The notes below the pieces were generated by a model. It did not search any database, was not told the origin of the DNA, and saw only the letters and a program-made list of their open reading frames with translations. A stretch of 29,647 nt of DNA, taken from the NCBI GenBank assembly GCA_027056615.1, contig JALUKJ010000179.1, positions 1 through 29,647 of the forward strand, read 5' to 3'. This document shows positions 1-7,364 of this stretch, piece by piece; position 1 is the first letter of the stretch, and each line of letters starts with the position of its first letter. The translations under genes and the position numbers were made by a program. Origin of the DNA: Campylobacteraceae bacterium. Lineage in GTDB: Bacteria > Campylobacterota > Campylobacteria > Campylobacterales > Sulfurovaceae.

Positions 1-322
1 GGTATTGTTATGGAAATTGAATTTTAATATCACGTTCGATGAAATCGAACCTACAAGATTTGAGCTTATTTCATTGGCATTGCCAAGGAGGGATAGGAAC
101 AAGCTAAAAATAGAAAGAAATTTTATTATTATATAAATAAATTTGTTATAAAATGTGTGAAACGAAAGTCAAATAGAAGAAGTGAAGCCCCGAGCTGAGA
201 AAACCAACGGTTGGAAGGTTTTAATGTTGGAGATGAATGGTCTAGGAGGAATAAGTGATTGTTATCACCTACTCCACTACATCTTTAATTCACAATAAGA
301 TTATGGTCAGGTACTTATTCGC
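1..322. other. Non-coding stretch downstream of mltB
   Basis: I find no convincing gene here. A REP-like hairpin lies at 34-54 and is followed by the segment ending in CATTGGCATTGCC (72-84) that also accompanies the copies near 12.5 kb. From about 155 to 298 the base composition becomes less AT-rich. This part holds two potential hairpins: CCAAC-G-GTTGG flanked by AAAACC and GGTTTT, and GTGAT-TGTT-ATCAC (255-268) nested within GGAG/CTCC (245-275). A 45-codon open stretch on plus (161-298) has no start codon with a ribosome-binding site and resembles nothing I recognise. It may be the remnant of a mobile element or a small structured RNA. Confidence 0.5.
34..54 (-). repeat. REP-like hairpin, family B, copy 1
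   Basis: On the minus strand this reads GTAG followed by a 7-bp perfect hairpin, GTTCGAT-TTC-ATCGAAC. The same unit occurs at 12453-12473 (plus) and 12501-12521 (minus). The flank at 55-84 matches, in reverse complement, the flank of the copy at 12453. A GTAG tetranucleotide just 5' of a hairpin is the hallmark of REP sequences mobilised by RAYT (Y1 tyrosine) transposases. No such transposase gene lies in the window. Confidence 0.75.
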
Positions 323-1348
323 TTATCGCAAATAACTTCCATACTTTTTCTTATAACCTTCTTTAATTTTCTGTGCTAATTGATGTACTGCCATTGAATA
401 ATATGTACTATGGTTATAACGAGTTATAACATAAAAGTTTTTTGCTCCATACCAAAGCTCATCATAGTTATATCGGTCTAGTTTAAGTAGTCTAACTTTT
501 CCACTATAGTTCCATTTTTTATTTTTTGGGGCTATGCCTTTTAAGTCTGTTCTTAAATATTTATGAATATAACCCGTTTCTCTTTCATTGAATCGATTCC
601 CTTTATATGAAACTCTTGTTGCTATAAGTTCTCCCATTTGCCAACCATTTTTTTTAAAATAGTTGGCAATTCCTGCAATGGCATCAGAGGTTGTCTGCAT
701 ACTTCTTTTACCATCTTTGTTAAAATCAACAGCATAAGCGTAACTACTTGGCATAAACTGTCCAAGTCCAATTGCTCCTGCATAAGAGCTTTTTACATCT
801 TTAGGATTAAATTTATCTCTTTTTGAGAGTAATAGAAGCTTTTCTAGTTCAAATTTAAAATATTTACTTCGTCTATTTCTTTCAAAAGCTAAAGTTGTAA
901 GTGTATCAAAAGCAGGGAATTTTCCTCTATTTTGACCATAGTAACTCTCTATACCAATAATTGCAGTTATATACTCTGGAGGTACTCCATATTTTTTATA
1001 GACTTCATGAAATATAGCACTATTATTTCGCATATATTCAATCCCCTTTTTAACCCTTGTATCTCCTAAAATATTTTTCTCATACCTATCCCAACTTCCA
1101 TGTTTTGGAAATCTCTTTTTTTTACTCTTTTTTTTAGGTTTTTTACCAAATTCAGGATTAAAAATTGCCAAAGCTCTTCTTTGAAATTTAACATCTTTAA
1201 AAAGTTTGTTTAGATACCACCTATTAAAATGATGTTTATTTACCATCATATTTATAAAATATTGTACCTCTTTTTTTTGCGTATAGTCTTTTGCTTGAAT
1301 AGTTATACTTAGAAATATAACTATTAATATTAGTTTGAGTTGATTCAT
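323..1348 (-). CDS. mltB: MltB-type lytic murein transglycosylase
   Basis: This enzyme cleaves the MurNAc-GlcNAc bond of peptidoglycan non-hydrolytically, leaving a 1,6-anhydro end, and would act in the periplasm. The 341-residue protein opens with a short hydrophobic segment (about 5-19) that looks like a signal peptide or anchor. A Lys-rich stretch follows near 69-80. The catalytic domain carries IIGIESYYG with the presumed catalytic Glu at 134, and then GAIGLGQFMPSSY, both diagnostic of the MltB/SLT family 3 fold. No lipobox cysteine is visible, so it is probably not a lipoprotein like E. coli MltB. It begins 11 bases after alr and is likely co-transcribed with it. Family assignment is firm; the exact paralogue (MltB or MltB-like) is less so. 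Confidence 0.9.
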   Translation of the reverse strand: MNQLKLILIVIFLSITIQAKDYTQKKEVQYFINMMVNKHHFNRWYLNKLFKDVKFQRRALAIFNPEFGKKPKKKSKKKRFPKHGSWDRYEKNILGDTRVKKGIEYMRNNSAIFHEVYKKYGVPPEYITAIIGIESYYGQNRGKFPAFDTLTTLAFERNRRSKYFKFELEKLLLLSKRDKFNPKDVKSSYAGAIGLGQFMPSSYAYAVDFNKDGKRSMQTTSDAIAGIANYFKKNGWQMGELIATRVSYKGNRFNERETGYIHKYLRTDLKGIAPKNKKWNYSGKVRLLKLDRYNYDELWYGAKNFYVITRYNHSTYYSMAVHQLAQKIKEGYKKKYGSYLR

Positions 1349-1359
1349 ATTTTTATAAA

Positions 1360-2367
1360 TTAAATTTCACCCCTTTCTAATTTTTCATGAAGTTGAGTCG
1401 TTATCTCATAAGAGATAGTTTTTAACTGTTTTCCTGCATTTAATGCATTGTTAAAGATACAGACCTCATCTTTATTGCTTTCTAAAATAACATAATCCAT
1501 TGAAACACGACCTAAAATTGGTAATCCTTCGGCTATAATAAATGAATTAAAACTATTACTTCTCATCCACCCATCACCATAGCCTAAATCATACGTTGAA
1601 ATAGTCATACATTTTGGAGCAATAAATGTTCCACCATACCCAACTCGTTCACCTTTTTTAAGTTGGCGTGTAGCTATACGTTTTGCCCAAAGTGAAAGAA
1701 CAGGTTTTAAATCTAAAGAATCGTAAATATTTGGCAATTCACTATATCCATAAGCTCCAATACCTAGACGAATTAAATCTTCATTCTTACAAGATAAACG
1801 TAAAGAAGAAGCAGAGTTAAAGGAGTGAAAACGTATCTTTTTATTAGATAAAATCGAAACTACATTTTTTTTAACTTCTTCAAAATTTTTTTGTTGCCAA
1901 AAGAGTTCACTACTCAACTCATCGGCTGAACGATTATGAGTCATTACCCCTTTTAAAATTAGCTCTTTTTCTTCTATGCCTTTTAGTGCCTCTTCTATCT
2001 CTTCCATTGCAATACCATTTCGGTGCATTCCTGTATCTACTTTTAGTTCAACCATTGAGCCTATTTGAGCTTTTTCTATGTCTTCTAAACTATTAAGTAC
2101 AAAAGAGCAAGAGTCATCTACAATGGCTCGGTCACCTAAAATGAGAATTTGTTTAAAATATTTTTTGATTTTTTTAGCTTCATTATAGGTACGAACTACA
2201 GCTTGGGTTAGTCCAAACTCAGAGGATAGCTTTGCCATTAGCTCTAATCCATGACCATAAGCATTGTCTTTTAATACAATGGCAATGGACTCTTTTGAAC
2301 CTGTTTTTTTTGTAAATTCTGAAAGATTATGAAAGAAATTTTCTTTGTTTATTTTTATAAATGCCAT
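1360..2367 (-). CDS. alr: Alanine racemase
   Basis: This PLP enzyme interconverts L- and D-alanine in the cytoplasm to supply D-Ala for peptidoglycan. The N-terminal barrel has [10 protein letters not shown], with the PLP-binding Lys at residue 33. The RLGIGAYGY segment (about 200-208) and VGYGGTF, with the second catalytic Tyr at 244, are in their usual places, as is [10 protein letters not shown]. At 335 residues it is slightly shorter than the typical 350-370. It sits 25 bases after the Cys-rich gene and just before the lytic transglycosylase, so cell-wall genes follow the cobalamin genes on one strand. All key residues are intact. Confidence 0.95.
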   Translation of the reverse strand: MAFIKINKENFFHNLSEFTKKTGSKESIAIVLKDNAYGHGLELMAKLSSEFGLTQAVVRTYNEAKKIKKYFKQILILGDRAIVDDSCSFVLNSLEDIEKAQIGSMVELKVDTGMHRNGIAMEEIEEALKGIEEKELILKGVMTHNRSADELSSELFWQQKNFEEVKKNVVSILSNKKIRFHSFNSASSLRLSCKNEDLIRLGIGAYGYSELPNIYDSLDLKPVLSLWAKRIATRQLKKGERVGYGGTFIAPKCMTISTYDLGYGDGWMRSNSFNSFIIAEGLPILGRVSMDYVILESNKDEVCIFNNALNAGKQLKTISYEITTQLHEKLERGEI

Positions 2368-2392
2368 TTTATATTATAACTAAATGAGAGTT

Positions 2393-2809
2393 TCATTTAA
2401 CTTCTTCCATTGCCTTAAACCAATCACGTGTAAAGTGTTTTTTAATATACTTCTCAGAATGAGGCACAAAACACCCTGCACAGTTTTGATGAATGGCACT
2501 ATCTGAAATATATTGACTTCCATCTTTTGAATTAATGCCACAAGTAGAAAATAGAGTTCTGTTCTCTATCTGTTTAAATCCATCGTCATTAAATCTAAAG
2601 TTCGGACATGCACAAAAGTAACAGTTTAACTCTTTTTTATCATGGCACATTTTATTTTTTGCATAAAGAGGGCAGAAGTCAGGCTCATTTTTAACCATAT
2701 TATCAAATCTAAAGTACTCAATAAGCTCATCATCACTTAAATGAGATAACTTATTGATAATCTTTTTATGTTTATCACCATGCTCTTGAAACCATGAACT
2801 ATAACTCAT
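2393..2809 (-). CDS. Cysteine-rich small protein of the cobalamin cluster (zf-like, PF04071-type)
   Basis: The 138-residue protein has eight cysteines in a tight pattern: one in DFCPLY, one in KMCHD, three in NCYFCACPNFRF, then one in STCG and two in NCAGC. An N-terminal helical part of about 45 residues precedes them. The arrangement matches, from memory, the 'cysteine-rich small domain' family (PF04071), which is often next to cobalamin genes in archaea and some bacteria and has no established activity. Here its ATG overlaps the cobS stop by four bases, indicating tight co-translation. The cysteines could bind zinc or an Fe-S cluster. Its role is unknown; a missing late B12 step or cofactor handling is conceivable. 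Confidence 0.75.
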   Translation of the reverse strand: MSYSSWFQEHGDKHKKIINKLSHLSDDELIEYFRFDNMVKNEPDFCPLYAKNKMCHDKKELNCYFCACPNFRFNDDGFKQIENRTLFSTCGINSKDGSQYISDSAIHQNCAGCFVPHSEKYIKKHFTRDWFKAMEEVK

Positions 2810-3543
2810 AAACTAACCCCTATTAGTAGTAAAATCTCAACTCCTTCAAGTGTTGCACCTAATACATCTCCATTGACAAAGCCAATCTTTGACTTAATAA
2901 CAAAAGAGATAAAAAGAGCTAAAAGAAGTCCAATAAAAAGTAGTATCATAAAGTTACTAACAAGTAGGTATCCAACCATAGAAAATAGGGCAAATGAAGC
3001 AAAAATGTAGGGTTTTGTTAAAGATTTTTTTAGTGTTGTTACAAAGCTAGAACGAAATTCATAAATATTAAAAAGTAACAATAAAGAGAGCCTAGAGATA
3101 ATTGTAATAGCAATAAACTCCATAAATAAGCCATGAATCAATAAATAAGAAATACCAACAATTTTAAGAAGCATAAAAGAAGTACCATAAAGTACACCCA
3201 TTGCCCCTACTGTAGGCTCCTTAATAATCTTATAAGCATCTTTTCCAGAGTGTTTTGCATAGATAGCATCAGCCACATCCATAATGGCTTCGGTATGTAA
3301 AAAACCATAGAGCATCATATAAAAAGTAGCAGATATTAACGCTCCAAACCAAGCGAGTGAGCTTAAAAAAGAGAATAGAATAACAGTTAAAGTAGCTAAT
3401 ATAAAGCCCACAAAAGGCAGAAAAAAGAGCATAAGAGCTAAAATTTCTTTGTGTGATAAATCATCAGTTTCTTTAAAAGAGATAGGTAAAATTGAGAAGT
3501 AGGAGAGTGAGAACTTAAGTCCTAAGTAGATATTTTTTAGCAT
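2806..3543 (-). CDS. cobS: Adenosylcobinamide-GDP ribazoletransferase (cobalamin synthase)
   Basis: CobS is an inner-membrane enzyme that joins alpha-ribazole (or its phosphate) to adenosylcobinamide-GDP, completing the nucleotide loop of B12. The 245-residue sequence is almost entirely hydrophobic helices. It contains the conserved acidic stretch MDVADAIYAKHSGKDAY (about 90-106), followed by KEPTVGAMGVLYG, corresponding to the family's DGLADTADAL and D-x-x-x-GAFGV motifs. The N-terminal KFSLSYFSILP is also typical. It is translationally coupled to the downstream Cys-rich gene. Length and hydropathy fit the family. Confidence 0.93.
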   Translation of the reverse strand: MLKNIYLGLKFSLSYFSILPISFKETDDLSHKEILALMLFFLPFVGFILATLTVILFSFLSSLAWFGALISATFYMMLYGFLHTEAIMDVADAIYAKHSGKDAYKIIKEPTVGAMGVLYGTSFMLLKIVGISYLLIHGLFMEFIAITIISRLSLLLLFNIYEFRSSFVTTLKKSLTKPYIFASFALFSMVGYLLVSNFMILLFIGLLLALFISFVIKSKIGFVNGDVLGATLEGVEILLLIGVSL

Positions 3544-3572
3544 ACAAAAGTATACTAAAAAATTTTAAGAGA

Positions 3573-3914
3573 CTATTTTTTTGATACGTATTTAGCCTCA
3601 GTTACAGCAGGTTCTTTTACTTCTTTTACCTCTTTTATCTTTTTTGCTTCTTTTGCCTTATCTTTAGTGGCATCAGTTGCATCATCTTTAACATCAGAAG
3701 CACTATCTTTAATATCTTTTGCAGAATCTTTGATATCGTCCATAGAGTCTTTCATATCATTTTTCATATCTTTCATAGAGTCAGTCATCTCTGTTTTTAC
3801 ATCTTTCATGGCATCTGTCATATCTGTCATCATATCACCCATTGGGAACATACTAGCAGAAGCAGTTGTCATTGTAAGAGTAGTTAAAAGAGCAAGTAGT
3901 GAAAGTTTTTTCAT
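3573..3914 (-). CDS. Secreted low-complexity amphipathic-helix protein
   Basis: The protein has 113 residues. A Lys-Lys start and hydrophobic core ending in TASASM (about 1-21) form a clear signal peptide with an Ala-x-Ala-like site. The mature part is a run of near repeats of the type MKDMK, MKDSM, IKDSA and VKDDA, rich in Lys, Asp, Met, Ala and Ser, ending in a Lys/Glu/Val tail. This predicts a long charged amphipathic helix similar in texture to apolipoprotein- or LEA-like proteins. It has its own TATAAT box and lies between cobD and cobS without obvious relation to B12. I do not recognise a family; a periplasmic stress or surface-binding role is only a guess. Confidence 0.7.
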   Translation of the reverse strand: MKKLSLLALLTTLTMTTASASMFPMGDMMTDMTDAMKDVKTEMTDSMKDMKNDMKDSMDDIKDSAKDIKDSASDVKDDATDATKDKAKEAKKIKEVKEVKEPAVTEAKYVSKK

Positions 3915-3947
3915 TGTAAATCCTTGTGTATCATGGGTATATATAAG

Positions 3948-3953
3948 ATTATA
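3948..3953 (-). promoter_or_regulatory. -10 box of the low-complexity protein gene
   Basis: On minus the sequence TATAAT ends 34 bases before the ATG at 3914, giving a predicted start near 3941 and a leader of about 27 bases that includes AAGGA before the ATG. No clear -35 is seen, as is common in Campylobacterota. Confidence 0.55.
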
Positions 3954-3986
3954 ATAGAGAGCTATTAAAAAAAGACTTAAAAACTT

Positions 3987-4012
3987 AAAAAAAAACTTAT
4001 ATTAAAATATAA
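3987..4012 (-). terminator. Probable intrinsic terminator after cobD
   Basis: On minus, 27 bases past the cobD stop, TTATATT-TT-AATATAA forms a 7-bp stem. It is followed by G and a run of nine T. The stem is purely A/T, so it would be weak, but the order stem then T-tract is correct for this strand and it precedes an independent promoter at 3948. Confidence 0.5.
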
Positions 4013-4039
4013 TGCTAATCAATGAAACTTATTTGTAAA

Positions 4040-5050
4040 TTATTCTATAGAAAGTAGAGCTTTTTTTAAAATATATAAATTGCTTCTTGATTTAACAGCT
4101 ATACGTATATATTTGTTATCAAGATGATAAAAGTTAGCACAATTTCTAATAAGAATTTTGAAGTTACTTAAAGCTTTTTGTAAGCTAACAGCATCTATAC
4201 CATGTACTTTAACAAGTATAAAGTTAACAGATGATGGGTAGACATGCTCTGTATATTTGAATTGTTGAAATATAGTTATAAGAAACTCTTTATTATCTAT
4301 ATTCTCTTTTTTTGACCTCTTTTTAAATGTAGTATCTTTCAAAGAAGACTGTAAGTAGTGGCTATCAAACTCTGAAATCTTCCAAAGAGGTTCTTTAGAT
4401 TGAATAGCTTGAATATTTTTCTTACAAGAGAGCAATGCTCCAATGCGAATACCTGCACTTCCATAAAATTTGGTCATAGATTTTAAAATATAAAGTTTGT
4501 TATACTTTTTTAGATAGTTTGTTACCGATTCGTAATGGGTAAAATCTAAAAAAGACTCGTCGATTAAAATAGTACACTCTTGTTCTATCCAATGTTGCAT
4601 AAGTCTTTCTATGTTATAAAAATTTCCATCAGGTGTAGATGGATTTACAAAGATAATTAAAGTATGTTTAGGAACAGACTTATAAATATTTTCAAAACGG
4701 TTAATATAGTGAATAGTATAACCATTGACCTTTGCCGATTTTTCATACTCACCATAACAAGGAGCATAAAGAACACACTCCCTTAATCTAAGCTCTCTAA
4801 AAAGAGTATATATAGCTGTTGTTGCCCCATTAAATAGTTCTAGTTCTCTTATATCTATATCATAAAGTTTAGCAATAGCACTCTCTAATTTATTATAGTT
4901 TGGATAGGAAGAGATATTTAAACTATTAAAATCAAGCTCAATCTTAGGCTTTACAAAGTTAATATTTGAAGAGAGGTCAATTACCTCTGAGACATCACAC
5001 TCAATCTCTTTAGCAAAAGCTACGATATTACCACCATGTGGTTGTTGCAT
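4040..5050 (-). CDS. cobD: Threonine-phosphate decarboxylase-like PLP enzyme of B12 synthesis
   Basis: CobD makes (R)-1-amino-2-propanol phosphate (or ethanolamine phosphate from serine phosphate) for the aminopropanol arm of cobalamin. The 336-residue protein is a fold-type I aminotransferase homologue. It has HGGN near the N-terminus, VNPSTPDGNFY (Asn 136), DESFLDF (Asp 164) and SMTKFYGSAGIRIG, with the PLP Lys at 194. The start overlaps the 3' end of cbiB by 23 bases, so the two are coupled. A histidinol-phosphate aminotransferase reading is possible from family similarity alone, but the cob neighbours decide the call. Whether the substrate is Thr-P or Ser-P (norcobamide producers in this phylum use the latter) cannot be told here. 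Confidence 0.88.
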   Translation of the reverse strand: MQQPHGGNIVAFAKEIECDVSEVIDLSSNINFVKPKIELDFNSLNISSYPNYNKLESAIAKLYDIDIRELELFNGATTAIYTLFRELRLRECVLYAPCYGEYEKSAKVNGYTIHYINRFENIYKSVPKHTLIIFVNPSTPDGNFYNIERLMQHWIEQECTILIDESFLDFTHYESVTNYLKKYNKLYILKSMTKFYGSAGIRIGALLSCKKNIQAIQSKEPLWKISEFDSHYLQSSLKDTTFKKRSKKENIDNKEFLITIFQQFKYTEHVYPSSVNFILVKVHGIDAVSLQKALSNFKILIRNCANFYHLDNKYIRIAVKSRSNLYILKKALLSIE

Positions 5051-5924
5051 ATATTACTCCTAATAGTAAAATAAAAAGGTCAAAACGGTTTCTTAATTTT
5101 AGAGCTAAATAGATGTCATTAGAACTAATATTCTCTCTACCATCTCCAAAAAAAGCTTTCTTTTTAAGCTTTCCAAAATAGACCGTATCACCTCCAAGTT
5201 TAACCCCAATAGCAATAGCCATTGACGAGATGGGGTGACCTGCGTTTGGACTATCATGTTTTTTTCCATAACTGTAAAAATGAAGTAGTGATTTTTTACT
5301 AAACATCAATAGTCCAATAAGTATAGCCGTAATCCTAGCAGGAATATAGTTTGCTACATCATCAACTATTGCAGAGAACTTTCCAAACTTTTCATAATGC
5401 TCATTTCTATAACCTACCATAGAGTCTAAAGTATTTATAGCTTTATATATAAATGCCCCCTCTAAACCAAAAAGAAGCATATATAACATAGGTGCAACAA
5501 CTCCATCTGAAAAGTTTTCAGCATAAGTCTCTACTCCTGCTTTGTTTATGTCTGAACTACTTAACTGTGAAGTGTCACGACTTACTAAGTATTTAATGTG
5601 AGATGGATTTTTAATAATATCGTAGACTGAATCATAGAGCATTTTAGAAGCAATGGTTGTAGAACCAATAATGGAAAAAAGAAATACCTGTAGGTAGGGA
5701 TGCCCCAATCCCGACAAAAACAATACAAATATATGAACAATAATATAAGTAAAGAAAAGCAAAGAAAATATCAACCAAACTCCACGAATAATATTATCTT
5801 TATAAAAATGCTTTTCAAACCATTTAATATAGTCTCCCATAATTACAACAGGGTGTCTTATAAAAGAGAACTCACCAAAAATTCGGTCAATAAGGTAAGA
5901 AAATAGGGTTAATTCAACAGACAC
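5028..5924 (-). CDS. cbiB: Adenosylcobinamide-phosphate synthase
   Basis: CbiB is an inner-membrane enzyme that attaches aminopropanol phosphate to adenosylcobyric acid. The 298-residue sequence shows several hydrophobic helices. Conserved family stretches are visible: RHPVVIMGDYIKWFEK near 22-37, the ETYAENFSDGVVAP segment (about 132-145), MVGYRNEHYEKFG (about 169-181), and SPNAGHPISSMAIAIG (about 225-240). It overlaps cobQ upstream by 11 bases and cobD downstream by 23, so cobQ-cbiB-cobD form one compact unit. The gene is named cobD in the aerobic-pathway nomenclature. Confidence 0.94.
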   Translation of the reverse strand: MSVELTLFSYLIDRIFGEFSFIRHPVVIMGDYIKWFEKHFYKDNIIRGVWLIFSLLFFTYIIVHIFVLFLSGLGHPYLQVFLFSIIGSTTIASKMLYDSVYDIIKNPSHIKYLVSRDTSQLSSSDINKAGVETYAENFSDGVVAPMLYMLLFGLEGAFIYKAINTLDSMVGYRNEHYEKFGKFSAIVDDVANYIPARITAILIGLLMFSKKSLLHFYSYGKKHDSPNAGHPISSMAIAIGVKLGGDTVYFGKLKKKAFFGDGRENISSNDIYLALKLRNRFDLFILLLGVIYATTTWW

Positions 5925-7254
5925 TATTTATAATCCTCTCTATATCTAAGTACTCTTTCATATTATTTACAAACTCATCAATAGCTCTTTTTTTATAGCT
6001 CTCAAACACCTCATCTTCAAAAATCCCATGAATAAATGTTCCTCTAATATTCCCTTTCTCAAAATAGAGAGGGTACTTTTTACTAACACCATGATGAATC
6101 TCGAAGCCTTTAATGGTTTTACCAAATAGAGTGTAATTGCCTTGTTTTAAAATTTTCTCTTTTTGAAAAACTATCTCATCATCTATAAATCCTAAACCCT
6201 CTTCAATAGTTGGAATATCTGTCTCTATAGCTTGAGGGTCAGATATTTGTCTAAACATCATCTGATAACCACCACAAATTCCAAGTATAGGCTTATTATA
6301 GTTTTTTAGTTGTTCAAAAAGCCCTACTTCTTTAAGCCACTTTAAGTCATTAATTAGCAACTTTGACCCAGCTAAAATAATCTCTTCATAAGAGTTTAAC
6401 GGTACATTTGCAGAGATAAACTCAAGAGCCACCATAGGATTGGCAATTAAAGGTTCAAAGTCATTGTAGTTACTCATGGTAGGGTAGGCAATAACAGCTA
6501 TTTTTTTAGCATTTTTATAATTTTTTTGTTGGTAGTTTAGAAGTGATTGAGAGTCTTCAAAACCAAGATTAAAAGGGATATAGGGTAGTACTCCTAGAAC
6601 AGGTATTTTAAAATCATTCTCAATAATCTTAACTCCTTTATCAAAAAGACTCATATCTCCTCTAAATTTATTAACAATAACCCCAATGACATTTTTTTGT
6701 AGCTCTTTTGGTAAAAGATTGTATACTCCCCAAATAGAAGCAAAAACCCCACCTTTTTCAATATTGGCTACCAAAATAATTTTAGTTTTAAACTTAGTTG
6801 CCACATAGATGTTTGATAGGTCTTTGTTCATAAGATTTAGCTCTACAGGGCTACCTGCCCCCTCACAAACTACACAATCATAATGCTTATTTAGGTAAGA
6901 AAAAGCACTATTAACAGCAGGTTTCAGTTTATCTAAATCACGATAGTACTCACGTACATCTTTAGAGGCAACTACTTTTCCATTAACAATAAGTGAAGCA
7001 GAACTCTTCTGTCCTGATTTTAAAAGAATTGGATTTAGATGATAGGATGGAGAGACATCTAAAACCTCTGCTTGAAAATATTGAGCAATGCCAATCTCCG
7101 AACCATCGGTACATACTTTGGCATTGTTGGAGACATTTTGAGCTTTAAAGGGAGCAACACTATACCCTGCCTCTTTAATAATTTTTCCAATAACAAATGT
7201 TAGAGTTGATTTTCCTGCATCGCTAGAAGTTCCAAAAATAGAGATATTATGCAT
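5914..7254 (-). CDS. cobQ: Cobyric acid synthase (glutamine-hydrolysing)
   Basis: CobQ/CbiP amidates four carboxyl groups of adenosylcobyrinic acid a,c-diamide using ATP and glutamine. The N-terminal BioD-like domain has FGTSSDAGKST as its P-loop (about 7-17) and CEGAGSPVELNL near 130. The C-terminal class I amidotransferase domain has GICGGYQMM with the nucleophilic Cys near 327, and FIHGIFED with the catalytic His. At about 446 residues it is compact for the family (usually 480-510). I chose the ATG at 7254, which places the P-loop at the usual distance; a GTG four codons upstream (7266) is also open, and neither has a clear ribosome-binding site. It heads the minus-strand cob unit. Confidence 0.93.
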   Translation of the reverse strand: MHNISIFGTSSDAGKSTLTFVIGKIIKEAGYSVAPFKAQNVSNNAKVCTDGSEIGIAQYFQAEVLDVSPSYHLNPILLKSGQKSSASLIVNGKVVASKDVREYYRDLDKLKPAVNSAFSYLNKHYDCVVCEGAGSPVELNLMNKDLSNIYVATKFKTKIILVANIEKGGVFASIWGVYNLLPKELQKNVIGVIVNKFRGDMSLFDKGVKIIENDFKIPVLGVLPYIPFNLGFEDSQSLLNYQQKNYKNAKKIAVIAYPTMSNYNDFEPLIANPMVALEFISANVPLNSYEEIILAGSKLLINDLKWLKEVGLFEQLKNYNKPILGICGGYQMMFRQISDPQAIETDIPTIEEGLGFIDDEIVFQKEKILKQGNYTLFGKTIKGFEIHHGVSKKYPLYFEKGNIRGTFIHGIFEDEVFESYKKRAIDEFVNNMKEYLDIERIINSVC

Positions 7255-7283
7255 ATATTTATTCACTTTTTATTTTTATAGAA

Positions 7284-7289
7284 ATAATA
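7284..7289 (-). promoter_or_regulatory. Possible -10 box for cobQ
   Basis: TATTAT on minus lies about 30 bases before the cobQ ATG, in the 110-base divergent gap with cobT. No -35 is evident. The gap is too short for a full cobalamin riboswitch and shows no B12 box. Confidence 0.35.
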
Positions 7290-7329
7290 CTTTATTAACC
7301 TGAATTCGATGGAATTAAATATTTTTTTG

Positions 7330-7335
7330 TATAAT
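7330..7335 (+). promoter_or_regulatory. -10 box for cobT
   Basis: TATAAT after a T-run (ATTTTTTTG) predicts transcription from about 7342, 23 bases before the cobT ATG. A T-rich upstream segment in place of a -35 is typical of the Campylobacter sigma-70 promoter. Confidence 0.5.
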
Positions 7336-7364
7336 TCCAATCAAATTAAAATAAATGAGAAATT

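Noticed and set aside
161..298. 45-codon frame as a real small gene or transposase fragment
   Set aside because: There is no start codon with a ribosome-binding site and no motif I can tie to a family, so it is kept only as an unexplained stretch.
3667..3954. 95-codon Ser/Ile-rich open frame on plus opposite the low-complexity gene
   Set aside because: The sense strand has a signal peptide, ribosome-binding site and promoter; the antisense product is only the complement of its repeats.
7267..7364. Cobalamin riboswitch before cobQ or cobT
   Set aside because: The gap is too short and no B12 box is seen on either strand.
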